A stretch of 64,000 nucleotides of DNA from Botrytis cinerea B05.10. Taxonomy: Eukaryota > Ascomycota > Leotiomycetes > Helotiales > Sclerotiniaceae. How positions within the stretch are numbered: the stretch's first letter is position 1; each line of letters starts with the position of its first letter. Below, in pieces: positions 35,606-47,320 of this stretch. The stretch covers positions 1,612,001-1,676,000 of the forward strand of contig NC_037319.1 of the NCBI RefSeq assembly GCF_000143535.2, in the 5' to 3' direction. Below the pieces are notes generated by a model. That model did not search any database and was not told where the DNA came from. It worked only from the letters and a program-made list of their open reading frames with translations. The position numbers and the translations under genes are program-made.

Positions 35606-37139
35606 ATGTCCGAGCCCCATTGCGACAAAACTCATACAGATGATTCACATCTTCCCAAGGGTAGTTGCAGATTCATTCTCCTACATCCTGAATCAAAGCA
35701 GCTGCGATGCGCGTGCGTCGGATTTGCATCCAACCGATCAATTCCAGGCAGTTTGTGTCATTGCGGACACCAGGCAGTATATCACAATTCAGACCCAGAA
35801 TGTTCTGGTAGAGAAGAATTAGATGCGTTGAAGTTGAGGATTGATACTCTTGAGAAGGAGCTACATCGAGAACGGCGTATAGGGAGAGGTGGCTTGCTTG
35901 ACCGGCTTGTAAAATTAGAAGAGCTTGTAGAAAAGGAAAATTTGGAACGCGAAGTTGAAATACGAAATATTCATCGTGGCATCGGCGGACTTTGGCAGAA
36001 CGTTGGCCTCTTGAACAAGCGAACACCATATTACGATGATCGAATCGAAGGATTAGTAGATGACGTACACAGAATTCATGCTAGGATGATCGAGTTGGAC
36101 GATGCGTCAATGAAAGTAGAGGATAGAGTAGACACTCTTGAGAATACCTCAGCACGAACTCTCACACCTCCGAAGAGGGCTCAACGAAGAAAAGCGTCGA
36201 CGCCTCCTGCTGCGAATTTGCAGATTGCAATTGAGAATACGACAAAGTCTGGGGAAGGCGATGCTATAGGGAATTTTCAAATGCCCATGAATGGTTTTGC
36301 ATCAGGTCAGGAATTCCTGGAAAGAGATCTTTCGGGTGATCGATGTGAGGCTCGTTCATGGACTGTACACGTCTCCCTTATGCCCACATCATCCCAGCCT
36401 TTCCCTTTTGAAAAAGATACGGCAGCTTACAAAAGGTGCCTATCTCGAGGGTTGCATCGAAAGATAGTCGTGTCCGACACATATAGTGATTGTTTCAAGG
36501 AGGCCGTGAGTTCTGCTTTTGCGCCAGTCCTACGAGGAAGGCCTTGGCAACCCCTCGTGGCCAAAATCTGTGATGTTAAGAATTTGAGGGGCCTTCCGAT
36601 GCTTCGACAACTAGACGCACAGTTAGTGAGTATGCCTTGGAGCTTTTCTTTCGCTTGTATCGGCGATACTAACGTCAACCGAACAGGTCTCCAGTGATTA
36701 TGATGTTAAATTCTTGAAGGACTATTGCGCTGTCCTTGACGGGTCTGGTAAAATTGAAGACTTATATATTGCGATGACCGAAGATACAATAACTTGGGTC
36801 GAAATGCGCGAGCTCGAGCAATTTCTTCCAGGATTGGAGTCTGCATGGTCCCATAGTACGTACCTTGATGGAGCACTGATAGATGTACCACTTCAAGCAA
36901 TGAAGGATGAATCTAGTAAGGCCACGGCCTCCAAACAGAAACCGGCAGACAATATGTTGCTATCATTACCAGCTGCTGAACATTCGCCATCGAGCATAAT
37001 GCTAAAGAGACATGCGTCAAGGATATCTAGAACGCCAAGCTTCGACTCATCAATTGAAGGAGAAAAGCCTAGAACAAAATTGAGGCAGCTCTGCAATGGT
37101 GCAGGGGTGGATATAGGCAGATGTGCTAAAATTGTCTGA
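35606..37139 (+). CDS. Uncharacterised protein with Cys/His knuckle and coiled coil, 490 aa
   Basis: Model: 35606-36625 and 36687-37139 (61-nt intron, GTGAGT donor, CAG acceptor, phase 0). The N-terminus has a compact metal-ligand-like cluster: C35-x-C37, C51-x-C53-x-H55 and H60 (RCACVGF, CHCGHQAVYH), which could bind zinc. Residues ~68-180 are heptad-rich and charged, a predicted coiled coil. Residues ~255-430 form a globular region (SWTVHVSLMPTSSQPFPFEKDTAAYKRCLSRG in three pieces, then RPWQPLVAKICDVKNLRGLPM and, across the intron, DVKFLKDYCAV). The C-terminus is Ser-rich. I recall similar uncharacterised proteins in other Pezizomycotina but cannot name a family or function. The intron joining two coding-like frames in phase supports a real gene. 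Confidence 0.75.
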
Positions 37140-38648
37140 TGGAATTTCAAGTCTCGTCGGAAGTCTTTGAGACTATTAACCACCACTTCCATTAAACGTC
37201 TGATTGTTGATGTGCTGTTCGCTCGAGATCACAAGTCTATGGAACAGGTTCCTCAAATTAAATATCAACCTTATACAGTGTGGTCGAGAAATCCTATGAG
37301 GATCAAGCATAATTCTCAATGTACTTTAAGACACTAGAATAGACAAACAGCTACACATTGGAGCACGTCTTGCATCTGCACAAAGACCACAGAATAGAGA
37401 ATCAATAGACTTTGACGTGTTGTTGGTATTCTTTGGTGCAGAGCAAAGGAGAGAAGACAATTGGTTCGCAATTCTAACAGGCTCAGCAGGCCCAGAGTAC
37501 CAGCAACTTGGAAAGAAGATCGAAGTTTAGGTATCTGTGGCAATCTCTCGAGAATCTCTGAAGATCAGAAATGGAATGAGATGATACGTCTAGCCACTCC
37601 GGTACCCAATTCAGATACATCCCATTGGAGACATACTTGTGTCGTCTAGCTGTCCCCCTTTTTGTAATAATATACCGCGGCGCGCACTGTGAAAAGACAT
37701 CAAGGTTAGCATTGGGCTTGATTGAATAGTTACGCTTTAGCAGAATGCCCGATTCTCCTTTTGTCTCAACATAGCTCTTAAAGCGGACTTCTTGCAGCGG
37801 ACTTCTTCGCGTAACTTAAAAACGGATTCCCTCTATCCTGGTATCCTTGTTGTGCCATTCTGCAAGGCTACCATTGTCTCTGGACGCTTCTAGCTGTTAG
37901 GAATACGGGTGGGTGAGATCACAGTTGCAAAGAAGTGTTAAAACGTAGAATTCATCAAAAGTAGACCATGCGTCCGGTATATGCAATGTAGAGGTTGAGA
38001 TGAGCTTCTTGGTAAGCCAAAAGCATGTTTGGATATAGTGGGAGTACAATGCAAGTGATTATAAGACGATTCATCATCAAGAGACCTGGCCAGCCTCGAG
38101 CCAGCGCAAAGACCATGTATCATGGCCTTAGGCATCAACAGACAAGGCTGTCTACACCCTTACGCTCATCGCACTTCGGAGATAAACTAGCATGACGTTC
38201 CTCCACCTGAGGGGCAGCCAGACCTCAGCCTAATGGACAACAACCTTTCATCACATCTTTCACAACCAATTCTTCATACCATCAAAAGTATTTACACCAA
38301 GTGTTTGGAAATACTTGGAGTTCCATCAATAAGAGAACCACAGGTTTTTGCTTTGGTTCTCTTCTTTCCCTCGGAGTGTTTCCCAATTCCCGTTTGTAAC
38401 CTTAATCTTACAACTCTTTGAAGAAGATTATCGTCGTATAACGGCACACAAAACTACATGACTACAATTGCAATCGCCAACAAAATTAAGAGCACTACTC
38501 TTGATATCCCCCCTTTTCAGAACAGGATAATCTTCACGGTTCCTCGCACCTAAAATTAAAGGACCTCGGGATCGTTCCTTCCTGTGTTGCTATACTAATT
38601 GTGCTCGGCACCTCAGTTCATTTAAACTTGTGTATATTCTCGCATACA
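37140..38648. other. Gene-free stretch, 1.5 kb
   Basis: It contains the 3' UTR of the upstream gene and the F-box gene promoter. AGCGGACTTCTT occurs twice close together (~37780-37810). Otherwise I see nothing. Confidence 0.5.
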
Positions 38649-41331
38649 ATGGATATAAATTCCCCAAAGCGTCGCAAGCTTAGCCAGAGAACTCCCGACC
38701 AGGCGCAGACGGCAAAAGGAAAAGGAAAAGAAGTCATGACGGTGACAACAGGTAGGTTCTAGGACACATCCTCGTAATACAATTCATTGATCAAAGTAGG
38801 TCAAAATGGCTGGCCACCCCATAGACTCCCGGTGGAGATCTTCAATCTCATCATCAAGAATCTCCCTCGATCCACCATCCATAAAATGCGATTGGTAAAT
38901 CATGAGTTTGAAGCAAACGTCTCCGAATACCTCTTCAAATATGTAGTGGTTCCATTTAGACCAGAGATTTACGGCATCGCTTCCGAGCCGTCCACTTCTC
39001 ATAGCTCGATCTTGTTACAAGATAAAGGCATGCGCATCTTTCAAGGTATATAATGATTAACTCTATCAGGTTGGTTTTCAGCGTTACTAATATCCCTTAG
39101 GTTTTGGTCGGCACATCAGACACTTTGCTATGTGTATGTTAATTCACCCCTCCAAACATCTTCAATTGCTAATAACTTAATTAGCCTTCGAAGTTGATAT
39201 TGCAAAGTTGACTAAACCTCCCGTAAAGCATAACCACGACACAATCACAACTTTCTGGGGTTCTTACAAATGGCCATTCCAGGAATATAATAGATATGCA
39301 CAATTAGAGGGTCTAGAACAGAAAGCTGACGAAACTCGAACGATGACAAAAGCATTTCAATTCGTTGTAGCAGCAGAAGAACTTGGCCTATCCATCGATG
39401 GAGGATTGGGATGGCTTGCTGGTCCAGACGTCAACCACAAGGTTATTCAGCGTGGCGAGAAACCCGCGGTGTTTGGATCAACAAGATTCGAACCAGAATC
39501 AGAACCTGCGCCAAAGCAGAACATGCGACCGCATCAGGTCACTCCACCTTTCCGAACAGAGCTTTTGAACGACACACGTTCACTACTTCAAAGAGTCTTT
39601 CAGGAATCAGGATACGGTGGCGAGCAAATTAACCAATATCTCAGCCTCTCTCACCCCAACGGAGGCCCAGCGAGTGCACATACACAAGATGGAGTCCCTC
39701 ATGCGCCCTCCATTCCTTATACTGATTTTGAAGAGGGCATTGCTCGTATACTCGGAAACCATTTTGGATCTGGCAATCCTGCAGTTGTAGACGAAGAAGA
39801 AGATGATGATGATGAAAGATTGAACGCCGAGGATAGAGTTTCGACTGATGGTGAAGACGAGAGTAATGGTCAAAGTGAAGGCAACGTTTCCAGCAATGTT
39901 CCTGAACGCTCTGGATTTAACGCCGCCCTAGGTCGCAAGCCTAGGTTAACATCAAAGGGCATTCCTCTAAAGCCGAACGATCTCACCTGCGCACAAAAAG
40001 AGATGTTACTTGAACTTGAATGGGCTCAGCGAGCATTCATGCAAACTTTTACTATTGCCGTTATCGATAGTCCAGTCACATTTGCCGGTGTTAAGAAACT
40101 TACCATCGCCCGCTTGCCAAACAGACACTTGCCAAACCTCATTCGCGACGATTTTTGGAATAGCCTACCAAATTTGTTGGAGCTATCTCTAGGCATTATT
40201 CCCGACTGGCGTGAACTTGTCAAACTCCCTACCAGTTGGGTTCAAGATATCAAGTTACGTCCATCTAAGGCTGTCACTGGCGTCTTTCAGCTTCTCTCCA
40301 AACAAATATCTCGACGTCAGCAAATCGAGTCTTTACATTTTGAATGGGTCGGCGGTGGAGAGTATGCTCCTGGTCTCTTCTGCCGGAACCAGCATATACT
40401 TGCTGCTCCCATAGTATCAGATTCAATGAGCATGGTTAGTAGAAAAGGGGAGAAGGAAGTTCTGTCGCTACCCTATATCAAGAATCTGTCATTGAAAAAC
40501 TGCTGGTTAAGTCCTCATTTATTGACGCGCTTTGTCAATGATCTCAAACAATGCAGCCTTGAATCCTTAACACTTGATTCGGTTTCATTGACCGCCTTCA
40601 TTCGTCCTGGACAACACCCAATGCCTCGAGCAAATCACCAGCAGAATGCTTTGGCACAAGCCATGGCGGTAGATATGGCGGCAAATATGGGCTTCGCCAA
40701 TAACCATCATCTTGCTGCACATGCCGCGTTGTTTCCGCCCAACATGCCTGCAGTCCCACCATTTCTAGCAGCAGCGCCCCCAGCCACGCAGTTGCCAGTG
40801 GTCACAACCAATTCAAATTCCCAACCAGAGTGGCTCAATGAACCTCGCAATGGTTCCTGGGCTCAGGTTATTGACAATTTGTCTCCTGGTATTAGGCTGG
40901 CAGATTTGCGCCATTCCAACGAATCTAGTGCAGAGCCCCAACCCAAAACTCAAAGTAGTTTGAAACAACTCGTTTTCAAGTCATGTGGATATGCCCGACT
41001 TCCTCTTGAATTCAATCAGTCAGCAATTCATGAAGGTGGTGGTGAGCAGCGGGGATCCGTACCTGCTGGAGTAACAAAGAGGATCAATGACTATGAGAGC
41101 ATCATGATGAAGCCGGGTGACAGCCTACTTGCTTCAATCACAAATGCGATGAGCGATCTTGAAGTCGAGGTTCTACAAAATGTTTGGAACATGACTCTTG
41201 GTTGGGGAAATTTGCCTACGCAGTTAACGACTGAAGCAAATCATGATGGGATCCTACGCGCAGGTCTTGGAAGATTCAATGGATTCATTGTAGCTGCAGC
41301 TCCAACTTCAGCTTCAGCTCCTGAAGTTTAA
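38649..41331 (+). CDS. F-box domain protein, 842 aa
   Basis: Model: 38649-38751, 38800-39045, 39101-39133, 39185-41331; introns 48, 55 and 51 nt; exon 3 is a 33-nt micro-exon and all phases agree. Residues 1-34 are basic (SPKRRKLSQ, KGKGKE), possibly a nuclear signal. Residues ~40-80 match an F-box (PPHRLPVEIFNLIIKNLPRSTIHKMRLVNHEFEANV, split here as one helix-turn motif), which binds Skp1 in SCF ubiquitin ligases. The rest is long and irregular: an acidic run VDEEEDDDDERL, then leucine-rich stretches (VKKLTIARLPNRHLPNLI, LPNLLELSLGII, IKNLSLKNCWL, LESLTLDSVSL) that look like degenerate LRRs for substrate binding, and an Ala/Pro/Asn-rich insert. The substrate is unknown. Confidence 0.85.
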
Positions 41332-43473
41332 TTTGATGCATCAATAAATTTTCTCATATTCTACAAGGGCACAAATTGCAATTACCTTGTCATTGTACTA
41401 ATCCTACTGGTACCACAATAATTTCTTTCTTTGGGGTTTGTTTGTGTGGGATAAAGATGTCTTAGGACGGATTTATTATCTTATACAAATATTTCTTGTA
41501 TACTACTACCTTTTTTCTCTCTCTTGGAGCAGCATGGCGGGGTCATTATGGCATGGCACCAAAGCATAACGAATGGGTTCTTAATATTATCTTCAATCCG
41601 CATTTCAGGTTGCATATTAGGGTAAACAATTGGTCTCACGGCTTATTATAATATGGATTGGACGGGAGTTTCATATGGAAAATCATTGGGGAGGGAGTTC
41701 AGCGAAGACATCGGATGATTCAAGATCACAAATAATTGTGTTCAACAACATTGATTGGATCAGATGCACCTTCTGTATCACAGATTTGCTGATATCTATC
41801 AATCATTGGATTGTTGACATGAAATATTTTATGGCGCTTTGGGAACTGATATGAGTGATGACGACGAAGATAGTCAGGCAATTCTTGTTACTCTGTAGGA
41901 TTAGTGTATAGTAATAGTACATAATGAGAATTTATTCAAATTATGTAGTGCGTTGATGTGACGTGATTGCATGCTATGATAATGATGAGTTCAAGGTGTT
42001 TGGTGGTCTGGACAGCTTCCGATATACGAGAGCATTTCAATACTTGGAATGAATTCAACAGTTCAAACCATTTGAAATCGATCCAAAGCCTTTGATTCTT
42101 AGATTGTATTCAAGAAGGCTATTGGAAACCCCGAGTACGTTTATTCTGATAATGAAACACCCTAATCTGATTCCCTTTCTCATTCCCTTTTCGTATTCTT
42201 ACTCTCTTGTCTTTTCTCTTTATCTTCGTTTTTGGTGTCTTATCAAGATGGTATTATTGATTGTCGTTGGGGATAAACTCTAGGTTGTGAATTGTTTGGG
42301 AGATTAGACGGTTGGTGATGGTGATGGTGATGGTGACGAGGGTGTGAAAGGAAGGGAGGAAGGGAGGAAGGGAGGAATGTGGGTATGGATTTGGATAGTG
42401 CTGGATTAGTGGGGTGAGTTAGATGGGATGATGGAGTGATTGAGTGAGAGGTGGTCGTGTTTAAGGGGAGGTGGAAATGGAAGAGGAGAGGAGAGGAGAG
42501 GAGAGAAAAGGAGAAAGGTGGGTGAGTGCTTTAGGGAGTGTGGGAGATGGGTGATGGCATGTTTGAGTGCTGAATGAATATAGAGTGAGGTGATGAAGGC
42601 CTCTGGACAGGAGGGAGCTGAAAGGGCTGAATAAGAAAAGATGGGTAGATACTGGGGATCCCGCAGAAAACTCGGTATCGAATGAATCTACGCTAAGAGT
42701 AACAGTTATAAAGAAGAGTAACAAGCCACCTAATAAGCTCCTGTTCGTGAAAGCTCAAGGACCTCTGGGCACTATACAGTGTGGACTTGCTATGCTGTAT
42801 TGAAAGATACTAAGCTATATTTGATGGGGCGTAAACGGGGGTTGGACATGCATGGGTAAAGCTGATAGCGAGGAATCCAGAATCCAGAATGCAGATCGTA
42901 TTGCAGGTATTGAAAGGTTGGTTGCTGTGTTCGATTCTAGCGATAGGAGCTGGACGTGTGTATTGAGGATGTGAGACGGGTCGGGCTGCAAGTAGATATG
43001 GTCTAAGCTTGGGTATCTAGGCATGGAGAGCTGGGATGCAGATGCTGTCGATGCCGAGATCTACTTTGGCTATTGCTAAAAGCCAACTGCCGCTCTGTTG
43101 ATGAACGATTAGTTGTCAACCGTTTTAGAATGATCTAGGCCCACGTCTCGTGAAAGAGAATTGAGATTTGCATGTAGTGGATAGCGTCTGATCTGACCTG
43201 GAGCTTGAGGTTTCTCCGACTCCCATAAGATTGTGCCTGACTTGGCAGTGCTCGAGAACAAGTGCAAATATATCACAAGCACCCGTGGCAAGAGTCAGAA
43301 AAATTCGTCAAGAGGCAATTAAATTTTCTGCAAGTATTTCATTTAATGGTTCATTTATAGTGCAGCAATAAGTCACCTGTACAAGCCATCCATTTTTTGA
43401 AATAACCTTGTATGATGACCTTCATATCAATGCCCATTCGCGCAAACCCCAGCCAACCATAAAAAGAGAACAT
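41332..43473. other. Gene-free stretch between F-box and uL22 genes
   Basis: About 2.1 kb. GGTGAT repeats (~42310-42340), GGGAGGAA repeats (~42350-42375) and GGAGA repeats (~42485-42505) form a purine-rich block. ATCCAGA occurs twice around 42878-42890. No gene is supported; the ends hold the 3' UTRs of the two converging neighbours. Confidence 0.55.
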
Positions 43474-44659
43474 CTATGCAGCAGTGATAGCTTGACGGAT
43501 ACGAGCACCACGTTGTCTTGAAGACAAGTGTGCGGTCTCACGTCCAGCAACGGCCTCGGACTTTTGAACAACTTCCTCTCCTTCGGTCAAGATCAATTCG
43601 ATGTGGCAAGGATTTGACATGTATGGGTTGATCTATTAAATATTAGTATTGGGTATATCGTAGACTTTCGATGTGAACTTACACGACCGTGAGCACGGTA
43701 AGTTCTACGACGTTGCTTTGGTGCTTGGTTAACTTGGATGTGCTTGACGATCAAGTTTCCGGTATCGAGACCCTTGGTATCGGCGTTGGCCTCAGCGTTC
43801 TTCAAGAGACCGAGGAGGAACTCGGCGGACTTGACTGGCCATCTAGCACGGGTAACACCGAATTGCTTTCCTATTGAAATATCCCTATCAGCCTCCCGAT
43901 CTTTTCTAATCCAAAATTCTCGATTCCCTTCTGATATCAATGCTCGAACATACCTTGAGCAGCACGTCCAGTTCCTCCGGCGTATCTTCTCATGGCAACA
44001 GCCTCCTTGTGTTCTTGAACGTTCTCAAGGAACTTGACGGCGCGCTGGAGCTTCCATCCCTACGCAGTATTAGTATTTGTCGAATCGTAAAGGTTTCGAA
44101 AACTTGCGTTGATAGCTTGTGCTGTCTCACGGGTATTCTTGAAAGAAACACGGAGGTAAGAACCGCGGGATCTGGCGCTCTTGGCCGATTCTGATCGTAA
44201 AGTCAGCAATTACCCATGGGAGGTAAGTTTTTCGGAGGCAAGCAAAGTCGATTGCATTTTCGTACCTATCTCAGTAGCAGCGTATCGTACCTATAAACAG
44301 ACATCTTCATTAGCCATGTATCCAAGTAAAAACTGTGTATCCAAAATATAATGATCCAGGTAGATCTTCCGTCACCAGCGCAATCTGCGATGTACCCAGT
44401 ACAAAGAGACTAAGAACTCGACTCAACAGTGCCAGATTTCTTTGCAATAAAATCCTCCCACCACCAGAGATATCTTTACAGAACTCTCCACATCAGTTGA
44501 GCCAAAGATCTGGCTCGGCGACTTCGAATTTCCCTGTAGTCGGCCCCTCCATCACCCAAGTCCCCAATTGTCGATTTTCCAACATCTAATTGTCGCAATT
44601 GATTCCAAACAATCGTACATCCTCCAGAGTAACAATAGGAAACACATTCAACGTACCAT
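43474..44659 (-). CDS. RPL17: 60S ribosomal protein uL22 (RPL17)
   Basis: Model: complement of 43474-43632, 43683-43870, 43954-44059, 44108-44190, 44266-44290, 44657-44659; 187 aa, the usual eukaryotic length. It reads [20 protein letters not shown], then [53 protein letters not shown] and [20 protein letters not shown]. uL22 lines the peptide exit tunnel of the large subunit. Exon 1 contains only the ATG; a 366-nt first intron separates it from a 25-nt second exon. Intron 3 (44060-44107) has a GC donor (AAC|GCAAGT) and TAG acceptor, and is needed to keep the conserved AINGWKLQ intact. The gene is head-to-head with uS13. Confidence 0.95.
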
Positions 44660-44933
44660 CTTGACGTTTGGTTGCTGCGGTCGTTAGTACGGAAAATTTC
44701 GGTATGATCTTGATGCTGTAAATTTTTGGGAGTTCCTTCCGTTTTGGCTCGCTTGATTGTAGTTTGCCCTAAGCACATGACTTGCCTAAGCCAAATACGG
44801 AAAGCGCGCTAAAATCGACTTTTGCACTTTCCTGAAGTGAAGCGAATTGTATGAACTTTTTTGACCTCTTGAACTTTCTGCCTCTCGAAACGCCTCTCGA
44901 CACCATCGACAATTCCAGATACCGTCGCCCAAA
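44660..44933. promoter_or_regulatory. Shared divergent promoter of uL22 and uS13 genes
   Basis: Only 274 bp separate the two start codons, so both 5' UTRs and promoters must overlap here. A GCCCTAA motif at 44766-44772 resembles the RCCCTAA element bound by Tbf1-like factors at ribosomal protein genes of many fungi, and a second GCCTAA lies ~12 bp on. Sharing is direct; the factor assignment is inference. Confidence 0.6.
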
Positions 44934-45645
44934 ATGTCACTTGTTACGTGCGACACCCAAATTTCCCTTTTTTCAAGACCGAAATGCTGGAAATTTTGTT
45001 TTGCGACCTTTAATGAGGATGCGCTTCAAAATGATGGTTTCTGGTCCCCCAATTTCGACGATTTACTGACAACTTGTTTACAGCGGGGAGAAGTCCAACT
45101 TTCAATACATTCTGCGTCTGCTCAACACCAACGTTGAGGGAAAGCAGAAGGTTATGTTCGCTTTAACCAAAATCAAGGCGAGCATTCACCATTCCTATCG
45201 CCTAGTTTTCATTCTAATTCCATTTTAGGGTGTCGGACGTCGTTACTCCAACTTGGTCTGCAAGAAGGCTGATGTCGATCTCAACAAGCGGTATGGAACA
45301 CACTAGACACGATAGTAGAAGGGCGAAGGACTAATCAATCACAGCGCTGGTGAACTCACCTCCGAAGAGCTCGAGAGAATCGTTACCATCATCCAAAACC
45401 CAACCCAATACAAGATCCCATCCTGGTTCCTCAACAGACAACGCGATATCGTCGATGGTAAGGACTCCCAAGTTCTCGCTAACGGTGTCGACTCCAAGCT
45501 CCGTGACGATTTGGAACGCCTCAAGAAGATCCGTGCTCACCGTGGTCTCCGTCACTACTGGGGTCTCCGTGTCCGTGGACAACACTCCAAGACCACTGGT
45601 CGCAGAGGTAGAACCGTCGGTGTTTCCAAGAAGAAGGGAAACTAA
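44934..45645 (+). CDS. RPS18: 40S ribosomal protein uS13 (RPS18)
   Basis: Model: 44934-44947, 45084-45177, 45229-45290, 45345-45645; 156 aa, normal for the family. It reads [20 protein letters not shown], then [35 protein letters not shown] and [20 protein letters not shown], ending in a basic [15 protein letters not shown]. uS13 sits at the head of the small subunit and contacts the large subunit and P-site tRNA. Exon 1 is 14 nt. Intron 2 (45178-45228) begins with GC (AAG|GCGAGC): it splits the invariant KIKGVGRR and no GT alternative of workable length exists. Introns are 136, 51 and 54 nt. Confidence 0.95.
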
Positions 45646-46393
45646 ATATTTGCGCTTCTGGGATTTACGGTTGGGTGGAGTGTGGCTTTTGCGATGGACT
45701 GGTACTTTACTTCTGGCTTAACAGCTTCTACAGCATGATGCTGTTACTGGGCATGCCCCAGGGAAATCAGTTCATGAAAAGGAAACAATAAATCATCAAT
45801 GGCTTCACTATAATCTTTTGTGCTTTCAGAACAATGTGCCAAGATTAATTTTCAGGTATGCCCACGAATTATGAGAGCTGTTTTCACAAAGAATTTGGAA
45901 TTCAAACGTCCCAAAGCCGTAATTGAAATTGCTACCTCTGCATACAAATAGGGGCGTTGATGTATTTTATGCTACCCCTTCGCCTATTATCGTTTCCATT
46001 TAAGGGAAGGAAGTAACTTGTTTTTCAATGGCCCTCGAATTCTAGATTTGGAAGGAGCAAGTGGCAACTATTGGAGCTTATATTTGCATCACGTTTTGTT
46101 CTTAACGAACTCTACCTTTCGGCTATCTACCAAGAAGTCTTTGAAACTACAAATTCCACAGTGATATATCTAGTTTATATGACCCGTATCATTATTCGCT
46201 TGTGTCAAAATGCTGTAATCATATCTGCTAATGTGCACGACGTAACTTTCTTTGATTCTCAAAATGACAAACCAATCAACATACAGGATATATAACCACA
46301 AGGTAAAATGTAAACTACTTTTGCTACCCCTAACGCCATTCTAGACCCGCTAAATGATACCAGACCCAAGTTGCAACAGAAGACTTGGACCCT
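45646..46393. other. Intergenic between converging uS13 and SDO1
   Basis: About 750 bp holding the two 3' UTRs. No gene or repeat is recognised. Confidence 0.6.
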
Positions 46394-47320
46394 TTAGTCT
46401 TCATGAGTAACAGCCATATCCAACACCTCAACTCTGCCCTGTCCCTTCGTCTCCGTACTGATGAAATCTCCTATTCCCTTGAAGGCACCAGGTTCTACAA
46501 AGCCTACTACCTCCCACTCTGCACCCATCACATCCTGAGTCTCGACCTGCTCTACATATCCCAATACTCTATCCTTGACCGTCTCCTTCTTATCACCCTC
46601 TCCCTCATCAACGGATTTTGGTCCAGGAGCCTTAACAACCTGCTTTAGAATCTTGGTAGGCAGGGTAACTCTCAACCTCATCCTTGCTCTCGCGACTGGA
46701 ATGGGCTGGTGAGCAATCAACGCCTTCATCGCTTCCAACGCCTGACTCTTTGCGCTCTTTGTAGCCACAACACCCGTCCAAGCATGTTCCCTCGCTCTCG
46801 GTATTGGCTTTGCCTCTCCTTCTTCTCCCGTCGTCGGGGTTGCAGTTTCGCTGCCCAGATTCTTCTCTTTTTCCTGTGCTTGCGAACCCTGCGAACTGAG
46901 CATCTCAAGTGCTTTCTCTATCATTCCGGTGGTGTACACGCGCTTCGACTTTGGATCCACCAGTTTGCTGGCTACGATACTGATCACTTCGTTGTGCACT
47001 CGCTCCAGCTGTGCATGACGTTCTTTCTCTCCCACTTGTAACTCTCCCTTGTTTAATATTTCGAGAATGATGTCTTGGACGGGAGTATCTTTTCCAAAGG
47101 CCTTTGCTAGATCGGCCGTCGGTGCAGTTTGTCCTCGCGAGACATTGAGGAAAACGTTAGGAATTTGGAGAACATTGTCGATGTCTTTTTCGTTGCCGGA
47201 CCGCCATTCGAGTACTTTGTTCTTGTAGCAGGCGATCTCGAAACGCTTTTTTGCCTTTTTGTAGCGTACCAGGGATACATTTGTGAGTTTGATCTGGTTA
47301 GAGGGTTGATTGATGGGCAT
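46394..47320 (-). CDS. SDO1: Ribosome maturation protein SDO1 (SBDS homolog)
   Basis: Single exon, 308 aa. The N-terminal SBDS (FYSH) domain is clear: NQIKLTNVSLVRYKKAKKRF, EIACYKNKVLEWRSGNEKD, then DNVLQIPNVFLNVSRGQ. A helical middle domain follows (ELQVGEKERHAQLERVHNEV; VYTTGMIEKALEML) and a ferredoxin-like C-terminal part. SDO1 works with the GTPase Efl1 to release Tif6 from pre-60S particles, letting 60S join 40S. It is longer than the ~250 aa yeast protein; the extra length is an acidic/Gln-rich linker (~150-185) and the C-terminus. It converges with uS13 and is intronless, unlike its two ribosomal neighbours. Confidence 0.93.
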   Translation of the reverse strand: MPINQPSNQIKLTNVSLVRYKKAKKRFEIACYKNKVLEWRSGNEKDIDNVLQIPNVFLNVSRGQTAPTADLAKAFGKDTPVQDIILEILNKGELQVGEKERHAQLERVHNEVISIVASKLVDPKSKRVYTTGMIEKALEMLSSQGSQAQEKEKNLGSETATPTTGEEGEAKPIPRAREHAWTGVVATKSAKSQALEAMKALIAHQPIPVARARMRLRVTLPTKILKQVVKAPGPKSVDEGEGDKKETVKDRVLGYVEQVETQDVMGAEWEVVGFVEPGAFKGIGDFISTETKGQGRVEVLDMAVTHED

